From JAWVFM01 sp038237625 (GTDB lineage: Bacteria; Actinomycetota; Thermoleophilia; Solirubrobacterales; 70-9), in assembly GCA_038237625.1 (NCBI GenBank), contig JBBRYM010000007.1:62001-126000 (forward strand): 64,000 nucleotides of DNA. The letters are read 5' to 3'. The notes below the pieces were generated by a model. The model was not told the DNA's origin. It was given only the letters and a program-made list of their open reading frames with translations, and made no database searches. Shown in pieces: positions 25,757 to 32,423 of the stretch. The stretch's first letter is position 1. Every line of letters begins with the position of its first letter. A program made the position numbers and the translations under genes.

Positions 25757-26730
25757 GCGCCAAGGCCCCGGGCGCCGGCCCGTCGGTGAGCGTGGTCGTG
25801 GCGACGCGCGACCGGGCCGAGCGCCTCGACGCCCTGTTGGGTGCGCTCGGCGAGCAGACCATGGCGCGCGAGGCGTTCGAGGTGATCGTCGTCGATGACC
25901 AGTCCCGAGACGAGACTTCGGCCGTGCTTCGCCGCTGGGCCGCTGCTCGGAACCTGCGAGTGACCCCGCTCCGCGGTCGCGGAGCGGGGCCGGGCGCCGC
26001 GCGCAACGACGGCTGGCGAGCGGCCCACGGCGCGCTCGTAGCGTTCACCGACGATGACTGCGAGCCGACGGCCGGCTGGCTCGAGCACCTCAGCGCCGCT
26101 GCCGGCTCCGACGGCGGCGGCGACTCGATGGTCCAGGGTCGCACAAGCCCGTTGCCGGACGAGGAGCACCGGCTGGGCGGGCGCGCGCGGACCAAGTCCA
26201 TCCAAGCGCTCGGCCCCTGGTATCAGACCTGCAACATGCTCTATTCACGGGCTTTGCTGGAGCGCCTGGGGGGCTTCGACGAGCGCTTCACCCGCCCGGC
26301 CGCCGAGGACGCCGACCTCGCCTGGCGGGCCATCGAGACGGGGGCGACGCCCAGGTTCGCGCCGGCCGCTCTGGTGCATCACGCCGTCGAGCCGCTAAGC
26401 GCGTGGGAGCTCCTACGCGCCGGTGCGCGCGACCCCGACGAGGCGCTGGCGTTCCGACGCCATCCCGGCCTTCGTGCGCAGGCGGGACGCCTCGGGGTCT
26501 TCAAGAACCCGAGCCATGCCCTGCTGGCGCTGGCGCTCGCCGGCGGGCTCGCTGCCCGCCGGCGCCGCGCTGCCGCACTCCTCGCCATCCCGTACGCCCG
26601 CAACCTCGCGCGGCGCGCCCGCGATCCCGGCGCGGGGCCCCTGAGCCCGCCGCTTCTCCTTGGGCACGATCTGCTGGAAGCCTCGGCGGCCGTGCGCGGA
26701 TCGATCCGTCACCGCACCCTGGCGCTCTGA
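25753..26730 (+). CDS. GT2-family glycosyltransferase (RT-tail subfamily)
   Basis: 325 residues from a GTG in the GTGA overlap with the sulfatase-like gene. SVSVVVATRDRAERL, VVDDQSRDET near 45, FTDDDCEPTAGWL near 98 and AEDADLAWRAIETG near 192 are the GT-A landmarks. CNMLYSRALLERLGGFDERF precedes the last. The C-terminal 80 residues (GVFKNPSHALLALALAGGLA, IPYARN, ending RGSIRHRTLAL) match those of the GT2s at 7.4 and 30.3 kb. The hydrophobic part suggests membrane association. Confidence 0.94.
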   Translation: MSAKAPGAGPSVSVVVATRDRAERLDALLGALGEQTMAREAFEVIVVDDQSRDETSAVLRRWAAARNLRVTPLRGRGAGPGAARNDGWRAAHGALVAFTDDDCEPTAGWLEHLSAAAGSDGGGDSMVQGRTSPLPDEEHRLGGRARTKSIQALGPWYQTCNMLYSRALLERLGGFDERFTRPAAEDADLAWRAIETGATPRFAPAALVHHAVEPLSAWELLRAGARDPDEALAFRRHPGLRAQAGRLGVFKNPSHALLALALAGGLAARRRRAAALLAIPYARNLARRARDPGAGPLSPPLLLGHDLLEASAAVRGSIRHRTLAL

Positions 26731-26751
26731 GCGCGACGCCTCGCTGCTCCT

Positions 26752-27594
26752 CTACGGAACGACGCCCTCGACGAACGGCACCTCCAGGACCTTCTCGTGC
26801 ATGATCGGGCCGTGTCCGAAGTAGTGCTCCTCGCCAAAGAGCTCGCCGTGGTCGGAAGTGACGATCACCCAGGTCCCGCTGGGCAGCAGATCGAAGAGGC
26901 GGGCGAACACGCCGTCCAAGTAGGAGACGGCCTCGACCTGCCTTGCCCGTAGCTCGCCGAGCTTCACCGCGTCGAAGAACTCGCCGGGCTCCGTAGGCGC
27001 ATCGCCGCCGTCCTCGCCCAGATGCTTGAAGACGCCGTGCACGCCCGCGATTCGCGGCCAGGTCGCGGGGTCCTCGCCGGGAAGCGCATACGGATAGTGG
27101 GTCTCGCCCACGTTCAGGAGGTGAAAGCTCGGACGCTCGGAGTCGAACCGGAGCTTCTCGAGCATGGCCGCCATGTCGTTGTGGACCGGCATCAGCTCGT
27201 AGGTGTCGAAATCGCGGTTGATGGCCGTGTGAGGGTTCAACACCGGCATCGAGACCATCGCATGCGTCGAGTAGCCCAGCGACCGTAGGAATGTCGGCAG
27301 GAAGATCGACGGCAGCAGGCTCTTGAAGTCGACGTTCGCGATGCCGAGCCGCTCGGAGTAGCGCTCGAAGTCCCGCTTGTAGTACTCGGAGGCATAGACC
27401 GCGGTTGGGCTCGTGTGCGGAAGCAGCCCCATCAGGAGGTTGTAGTGCGACGGCGCGGTCCAGGTCGCGTAGCTCCAGCGCCGCTCCACCGGTCCGAGCG
27501 AGGAGAGATTTACGGGCCCGGCCTCCAGCCAGGCGTCATAGCGCAGGCTGTCGAGAACGACGACGACCAGGTCTCGCGCGCGCTTGGTCGCCAT
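26752..27594 (-). CDS. Short sulfatase-like enzyme of the alkaline phosphatase superfamily
   Basis: 280 residues from the ATG at 27594; in-frame upstream sequence lies inside the methyltransferase gene. DLVVVVLDSLRYDAWLEAG gives the first metal Asp. TWTAPSHYNLLMG near 44 is the nucleophile position (Thr, no formylglycine motif). TSDHGELFGEEHYFGHGP near 251 gives the second metal site. The protein ends about 20 residues later, so the C-terminal sub-domain of ordinary sulfatases is missing. It has no signal peptide. The start overlaps the stop of the upstream methyltransferase by one base (TGATG). Confidence 0.83.
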   Translation of the reverse strand: MATKRARDLVVVVLDSLRYDAWLEAGPVNLSSLGPVERRWSYATWTAPSHYNLLMGLLPHTSPTAVYASEYYKRDFERYSERLGIANVDFKSLLPSIFLPTFLRSLGYSTHAMVSMPVLNPHTAINRDFDTYELMPVHNDMAAMLEKLRFDSERPSFHLLNVGETHYPYALPGEDPATWPRIAGVHGVFKHLGEDGGDAPTEPGEFFDAVKLGELRARQVEAVSYLDGVFARLFDLLPSGTWVIVTSDHGELFGEEHYFGHGPIMHEKVLEVPFVEGVVP

Positions 27595-28361
27595 CAGTCC
27601 GCCGGGCCGCGGGCGTGGACCACCACGTGCGGGACACCCTTCCGCCGTCCACGCAAGCGCATACTGAAGGTTCCGTGCCTGCTGACGTCCTCGAACCCGG
27701 CGCAGCGGGCCATGGCGAGCCAGGTGCGGATCGACGGCCGCCACCAGGTGCTCCAGGGGGTTTCGCCCCGGAACTCCGCCGCGTCGGTCCGAACCGCAGC
27801 CAGGATCCGGCTGTACTCCTCGGCAAGCACGAGGCGGCCGCGGCAGAGGTCGGCCATCCTCTCCAGGGCCAGCACGGGATCGCGAAGGTGGATCAACACC
27901 GACCCGCAGAAGACGAGATCGAACGTGCCGCCGAGGAGCTCCGGCGTCGCGTCGTAGATCGAGGTCCCGACGCGCTCGACGGAGCTGCCCAGCGCTGCCC
28001 TTGCCAGCTCGAAGCCCTCGCCGCGGCGAGCGTCGTCCGGCGGGCGCAGCCGCGGTGGCCAGTCGAGCTCTTGGATGTTGTCCACGTCGATCGCGGTCAC
28101 CGCCGCGCCCCGGCGCTCGAGCTCGAACGCCCAGAAGCCCTCGAAGGTGCCAACGTCCAGTGCGCGGACGCCGGAGAGGTCGGCGGGGAGGCCATAGCGG
28201 GCGACGTAGGGCCGCAGGTCGAACATGCCCGGCGTCTCCAGGCCAGGGGCGAGTTCCTGCGTGTGGTACCAGGTGATCTCGCCGAAGCGCCGGCGCAGCT
28301 CGTCCTGCGCTGCCGCCCGCGAAGGATCGTCGGCGATTTCCTGCTTTCCCACCGGTGCCAA
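27594..28361 (-). CDS. CmoB-like class I methyltransferase, paralogue 4
   Basis: 255 residues: ITWYHTQELAPGLETPGMFDL near 29-49, RALDVGTFEGFWAFELERRG near 65, VTAIDVDNIQELDWPP near 87, and GSVLIHLRDPVLALERM near 150. The TTG at 28361 has GGGGGAG nine bases upstream; a GTG at 28352 preceded by TAGCGT at 8 bases is the alternative. It lies two bases after the end of the upstream GT4 gene and overlaps the short sulfatase-like gene by one base, forming a GT4-methyltransferase-sulfatase operon. The substrate is unknown. Confidence 0.87.
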   Translation of the reverse strand: MAPVGKQEIADDPSRAAAQDELRRRFGEITWYHTQELAPGLETPGMFDLRPYVARYGLPADLSGVRALDVGTFEGFWAFELERRGAAVTAIDVDNIQELDWPPRLRPPDDARRGEGFELARAALGSSVERVGTSIYDATPELLGGTFDLVFCGSVLIHLRDPVLALERMADLCRGRLVLAEEYSRILAAVRTDAAEFRGETPWSTWWRPSIRTWLAMARCAGFEDVSRHGTFSMRLRGRRKGVPHVVVHARGPAD

Positions 28362-28363
28362 CG

Positions 28364-29560
28364 CTAGCGGCTCCCCCGACGCCGGGCGGCCGCCTTCACC
28401 GCGTCCACGACGCGCTGATTGAAGCTCTCCTCGGTGTGGTTCGCGGCGGTCTCGAAGCCCTCGTTTCGGATCCTGAGCCGCAGCTCTTCATCTGCCGCCA
28501 GCCGATTGACGGCCCGCGCCAGGGCCGAGGGATCGTCGCGCGGCGCGTACAGCAGGCAGTTCGAGCCGTCGCGCAGGTACTCGCCGGACCCACCGGCTCC
28601 CGTGGCCACGACCGGGCGCCCCACGGACATCGCCTCGAGCGGAACCAACCCCCAGGGCTCTTCCCAGATCGCGGGAAAGAGCACGGCGTCGGCAGCCGCG
28701 TAGGCAGCGGCCAGCTCGGCGCGCCGGCGGCGCTCGAAACGCAGGCGGTCCGTGAGGCCTTCCCGTTCGGCGATCGACTCCAGCTCGCGCAGGTGCTGCC
28801 CGTCGCCCGACCCGATGACGGTCAGGCGCGCTTCGGGCAGATCGCTGAGAGCCCTGATCGCGGTGTGCACCCCCTTGCGGCGATCGATACGCCCGACGTA
28901 GAGAAGCTCCCACTCCCATTGCCGCTCCGGAGCCCGCGGAAACAGCCCGGAATCCACACCCCCGTAGGCGACCTGAGCTCCGCGCGGGTGGAGTCCGTTC
29001 TCGCGGGCGTGGCGCAGCGCCGTCTCGCTCACGAATGTCCACTCCGCTGCAGCCGCGAGATCGAGCACGGTTGGGATCCCGAAGCGGCGCTCGGCGAACG
29101 CTCGCAGCGGTGCCACCCGCCAGGTGCGCTGCCAGCCGTCCACCTTCGGGCCGTAGATCAGCCAGTCGTCGACGACGAAGCCCGCCGCCGGCAACGGGCC
29201 GCGGGCGACGCGCTCGACCAGGGACATCGACATCCCCCCCATCGCCCACCAGGCGACGACGTCGGGGCGGAAGTCGCGGAGGTGCCGCTCGAGCGTGGCC
29301 AGGTTCGCGATCTCGATCTCGCGGCGGGTCCGAAGCGGCAGGCGCGGGAAGCGGTGATCGCGCCAGTACCAGCGAAGCTCGCGGTAGACGTCCGGGTCCT
29401 CCTCGATCGCGGCATCGGGATCGGCCCGCGCGTAATCGCTGGCGAGCACCCGCGTTTCGAGGCCACGCCGGCGCAGCTCGTGAGTGGCCGAGCGCCACAT
29501 GAGCTCGTACCCGCCGAGGTGGTGCGGCGGATACATGTTGCCGACGGCGAGGACGCGCAC
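28364..29560 (-). CDS. GT4-family glycosyltransferase
   Basis: 398-residue GT-B enzyme starting MRVLAVGNMYPPHHLGGYEL (acceptor loop GGYE). Segments LYVGRIDRRKGVHTAIRAL near 224, AVLFPAIWEEPWGLVPLEAM near 308 and SVGRPVVATGAGGSGEYL near 328 hold the donor-site E-x7-E. It belongs to the group of GT4 enzymes common in capsule clusters. Of two adjacent GTG codons, 29560 is chosen because TATCCT ends seven bases before it. It heads the GT4-methyltransferase-sulfatase operon and is divergent from the methyltransferase at 29614. Confidence 0.93.
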   Translation of the reverse strand: MRVLAVGNMYPPHHLGGYELMWRSATHELRRRGLETRVLASDYARADPDAAIEEDPDVYRELRWYWRDHRFPRLPLRTRREIEIANLATLERHLRDFRPDVVAWWAMGGMSMSLVERVARGPLPAAGFVVDDWLIYGPKVDGWQRTWRVAPLRAFAERRFGIPTVLDLAAAAEWTFVSETALRHARENGLHPRGAQVAYGGVDSGLFPRAPERQWEWELLYVGRIDRRKGVHTAIRALSDLPEARLTVIGSGDGQHLRELESIAEREGLTDRLRFERRRRAELAAAYAAADAVLFPAIWEEPWGLVPLEAMSVGRPVVATGAGGSGEYLRDGSNCLLYAPRDDPSALARAVNRLAADEELRLRIRNEGFETAANHTEESFNQRVVDAVKAAARRRGSR

Positions 29561-29567
29561 CACCGCG

Positions 29568-29573
29568 AGGATA
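29568..29573 (-). promoter_or_regulatory. Probable -10 box (TATCCT) of the GT4-methyltransferase-sulfatase operon
   Basis: TATCCT on the minus strand ends 7 bases before the GTG at 29560, with no Shine-Dalgarno. The opposite-strand box of the divergent gene lies 26 bases away. Confidence 0.45.
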
Positions 29574-29598
29574 GAGCCGGCGTTGGCGCGCGGTTGCC

Positions 29599-29604
29599 TA
29601 TCGT
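29599..29604 (+). promoter_or_regulatory. Probable -10 box (TATCGT) of the methyltransferase-GT2 pair
   Basis: TATCGT ends 9 bases before the ATG at 29614, with no Shine-Dalgarno. It is the same hexamer seen at 6238 (minus), 12313 (minus), 38747 (minus) and 46546 (minus). Confidence 0.45.
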
Positions 29605-29613
29605 GAAGCCGCG

Positions 29614-30303
29614 ATGCCGGTGCATGAGGACGAAAAGATGGGCCGCTACTGGGATGCGCGGGCGCGCGAGGATGCCCTCTACTTCGTGGACTCACGCGCC
29701 GGCCGCGCGACGGCCGACGAGGACGGGTTCTGGCGGCGAGGCGAGGAAGACCTCGACCGCATGCTCGGCCTGCTCGGGGCCGCGATCGAGCCCTCGGACC
29801 GGGTCGTGGAGATCGGCTGCGGCGTCGGGCGAATCACGCGGGTCCTGGCGGCGCGTGCGGCATACGTCCAGGCGCTGGACGTCTCGGCGCAGATGCTCCG
29901 CGAAGCCCGGGCGCGGAACCCGGAGCTCGAAAACGTCGAGTGGCTGCACGGCGACGGCTTCGGCCTGGCGCCGATCGCCGACGCCAGCGCGACGGTGTGC
30001 TTTTCGGTGGTGGTCTTCCAGCACATCCCCGATGCCCTGGTCACGCTCGGCTACATCCGCGAGACCGGCCGGATACTGCGCCCGGGCGGCTGGGCTGCCT
30101 TGCACGTCTCCAACGACCCCGGCGTCCATCGCCTTGCGAACGGCGGCGGTGGCGATCCCGAGTCGCATCCGGCGTGGCTCGGGTCAGCGGTGGACCTCGA
30201 GGCTGTCCGTGACGCGGCGACGGAAGCGGGCATGAGCCTCGATCGCGTCGTCGGCGCGGGCACTCAGTGGTGCGGACTGAGGCTCTCGAGGGCCGCGAAA
30301 TGA
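29614..30303 (+). CDS. Class I SAM-dependent methyltransferase (Methyltransf_11/25 type)
   Basis: 229 residues. The N-terminal EKMGRYWDARAREDALYFVD is common in methyltransferases of glycan clusters. VVEIGCGVGRITRVLAARA near 64 is the SAM loop. YVQALDVSAQMLREARARNP, FSVVVFQHIPDALV near 130 and RILRPGGWAALHVSNDPG follow. It is not one of the CmoB-like group. It overlaps the next GT2 gene by four bases (ATGA), so the two are coupled. Its acceptor is unknown. Confidence 0.9.
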   Translation: MPVHEDEKMGRYWDARAREDALYFVDSRAGRATADEDGFWRRGEEDLDRMLGLLGAAIEPSDRVVEIGCGVGRITRVLAARAAYVQALDVSAQMLREARARNPELENVEWLHGDGFGLAPIADASATVCFSVVVFQHIPDALVTLGYIRETGRILRPGGWAALHVSNDPGVHRLANGGGGDPESHPAWLGSAVDLEAVRDAATEAGMSLDRVVGAGTQWCGLRLSRAAK

Positions 30304-31286
30304 GACCCGAGGCCAGCGGCGAGGCCCCGCTCGTCTCGGTCGTTGTCTCGACCCGGAATCGAGCCCGGCGCGTGCGCCGGCTGCTCGAGGCACTGCGCCG
30401 CCAGGATCTGCCGGCGGAGCGCTTCGAGGTCGTGGTCGTCGACAACGTCTCCGCGGACGAAACGCCGACCGTGCTCGCGGCCGAGGCCGCGGCGGGCGAC
30501 CTACGCCTGTCGGTACTCACGCGCACCAGCCCGGCCGGGCCGGCGGCGGGACGAGAGGCGGGCTGGCGCGCCGCTCGGGGCGCGGTCGTCGCCTTCACCG
30601 ATGATGACTGCGAGCCCGCCCCCGACTGGCTGCGGGCGGGCCTCGACGCCCTCGAGGGCGAGGCCAGGGGCTTCGCGCAGGGCCGGACCCTTCCGAATCC
30701 CGCCGAGGCCGATCGCCTTGGCCCCTTTCACAGGACGATCGAGATCGACGCCGCCGACCCTCACTTCCACACCTGCAACGTCTTCTACCCCCGGGACCTG
30801 CTGGAAGAGCTTGGAGGCTTCGACGCCCAGGCCTTTCACCGAACGCCGGGCGGCGAGGACGCCGACCTGGGCTGGCGGGCCATCGCCGCCGGGGCGAAGC
30901 CGGTCTTCGCCCACGACGCCGTGGTCTTCCACGCGGTAAACGACCTCGGGGCGATCGGCAAGCTCCGCGTCGCCGGCCGCTGGAGCGAGGGCATGAAGGC
31001 ATACGCGGATCACCCGGAGCTGCGCTCGAAGGTCTTCACCCTCGGCGTCTTCTGGAAACGCGAGCACATGTGGCTGACGATGGCGCTCGCGGGCGCGCTC
31101 CTGCCGCGCCGCGCCTGGCCCGCGCGGCTCGCCCTGGCTCTTCCCTACCTGCGTTCGCTGCGCGGACGGGGCCTCCGCCCAAGCCCCACCGGCATCGCGC
31201 TGGCGGGTTTCTGGACCCTCCACGACGCCGTCGAGGTCGCCGCGGTGCTGCGCGGCGCTATCCGCTACCGGACGCCGATGATTTAG
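30300..31286 (+). CDS. GT2-family glycosyltransferase (RT-tail subfamily)
   Basis: 328 residues from the ATG at 30300 in the ATGA overlap. LVSVVVSTRNRARRV, VVDNVSADET near 45, FTDDDCEPAPDWL near 98 and GGEDADLGWRAIAAG near 184 are the GT-A motifs. HTCNVFYPRDLLEELGGFD precedes the last. GVFWKREHMWLTMALAGALL and LPYLRS lead into a tail ending RGAIRYRTPMI. It converges on the GT4 gene three bases away; a stem-loop covers the junction. Confidence 0.94.
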   Translation: MRPEASGEAPLVSVVVSTRNRARRVRRLLEALRRQDLPAERFEVVVVDNVSADETPTVLAAEAAAGDLRLSVLTRTSPAGPAAGREAGWRAARGAVVAFTDDDCEPAPDWLRAGLDALEGEARGFAQGRTLPNPAEADRLGPFHRTIEIDAADPHFHTCNVFYPRDLLEELGGFDAQAFHRTPGGEDADLGWRAIAAGAKPVFAHDAVVFHAVNDLGAIGKLRVAGRWSEGMKAYADHPELRSKVFTLGVFWKREHMWLTMALAGALLPRRAWPARLALALPYLRSLRGRGLRPSPTGIALAGFWTLHDAVEVAAVLRGAIRYRTPMI

Positions 31287-31312
31287 GACCTATACCTGTG
31301 GGGATGGGTCCT
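31285..31312. terminator. Stem-loop across the GT2/GT4 convergent junction, possible bidirectional terminator
   Basis: The arms AGGACCTAT and ATGGGTCCT pair over nine bases (one U-G), continue with CC/GG after one mismatch, and close on a tiny loop. The stem covers the TAG stop of the plus-strand GT2 and the last codons of the minus-strand GT4. No long T run follows, so strength is uncertain. Confidence 0.45.
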
Positions 31313-32423
31313 TAAGCCGAACCGCTTGGACCGCGGCGACGATCTCCTCGGTAAACCGCTCCCGCCGCCAGCGCAGCGCGTGGGCGCGGATCGCACCCGG
31401 GTCGTAGGCGCCGGGGTCGAACCGGTCGACGACCGCTCGCAGCGACTCGGGCGTCTGCTCACCGAAGAGCTCCCCGGTGCGACCCGGGACCACGGTCTCG
31501 AGGGCGCCGCCGCCGGCGAAGGCGATCACCGGCCGCCCGCACGCCATGGCTTCGACCGCCACCAGGCCGAAGTCGTCGACGCTCGGAAACACAAGGGCGG
31601 CGCATCCCTGAACGAGCGGGACGAGCTCACGATCGGAGAGGGCGCCGGCGAACTCGACGTTCGCCGCGGCCCGCTTGCGGAGACCGGGGAGCGCCGGTCC
31701 GTCGCCCGCGACCACGAGCCGCCGCTTCGAGCCGCTGAATGCGTCGACGGCGAGTGTCGGCCGCTTGTAGGGCTCGATCAGGCGCCCGCTGAAGAGGAAG
31801 TACTCACCGGACTCTGGCTGCCCCGGACGGAACAGCTCGGTATCCACGGGCGGGTAGATGACCTGCGAGTCGCGGCCGTAGAACCGGCGGATCTGGTCGG
31901 CGACGTAGCGCGACTCGGCAACGTATTCGGTGACCCGCTGCGCGGCTCGCCTGTCGCTGCGGCGCAGGAGCGCGGCGAGGCCGGACATCGCCGTGCCGCC
32001 GATCCGGCCACGGCCGAGGGCGGCCCCGTACTCACCGGTCATCGACCAGGCTCCGCGCAGCGGGCTGTAGCAGTAGCAGAGCTGCGGAGCGTCGTTTCGG
32101 GTCCGAAAGTGATGCGCGAAAGCGAAGCTCGAGGTCAGCAGCACGTCGGCTTCCGGCAGCCGGCGCGCGCGGAGTAGCGTGGGATACAGCGGCGCCATCG
32201 CGCGATAGGAAGCGAGCACAGGCCGCCGTTCCGGGAGGAGGGTGTGGAGCCGCGCCTCGACCCCCATACGGCGAGCGACCTCTCGCCTTCCGAGGATCGT
32301 CCAAAACGGGGCGTCCGGAAACGCCGCGGCGATGCTCGCCGCGATCCGCTCGGCGCCCCCGTACCACCAGAGATTGTCGTGGGCGATGATCACGCCGGAA
32401 GCCGGCGCCGGCTCGGCCGTCAT
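31290..32423 (-). CDS. GT4-family glycosyltransferase (GGAER group)
   Basis: 377 residues from the ATG at 32423. GVIIAHDNLWWYGGAERIAA near 10 is the acceptor loop. LCYCYSPLRGAWSMTGEYG near 109, VAESRYVADQIRRFYGRDSQV near 164 and FPSVDDFGLVAVEAMACGRP near 285 (donor E-x7-E, here D/E) follow. It is the closest relative in the window of the GT4 at 42.3 kb, which has the same GGAER, LCYCH and FGIVMVEAL positions. It starts in a four-base ATGA overlap with the upstream O-antigen-ligase-like gene, the same pairing as at 1.6-4.3 kb. Confidence 0.93.
   Translation of the reverse strand: MTAEPAPASGVIIAHDNLWWYGGAERIAASIAAAFPDAPFWTILGRREVARRMGVEARLHTLLPERRPVLASYRAMAPLYPTLLRARRLPEADVLLTSSFAFAHHFRTRNDAPQLCYCYSPLRGAWSMTGEYGAALGRGRIGGTAMSGLAALLRRSDRRAAQRVTEYVAESRYVADQIRRFYGRDSQVIYPPVDTELFRPGQPESGEYFLFSGRLIEPYKRPTLAVDAFSGSKRRLVVAGDGPALPGLRKRAAANVEFAGALSDRELVPLVQGCAALVFPSVDDFGLVAVEAMACGRPVIAFAGGGALETVVPGRTGELFGEQTPESLRAVVDRFDPGAYDPGAIRAHALRWRRERFTEEIVAAVQAVRLKDPSPQV

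Noticed and set aside
28355..30235. A 626-codon open frame on the plus strand spanning a GT4 gene
   Set aside because: It is antisense to the GT4 and then out of frame with the methyltransferase at 29614.
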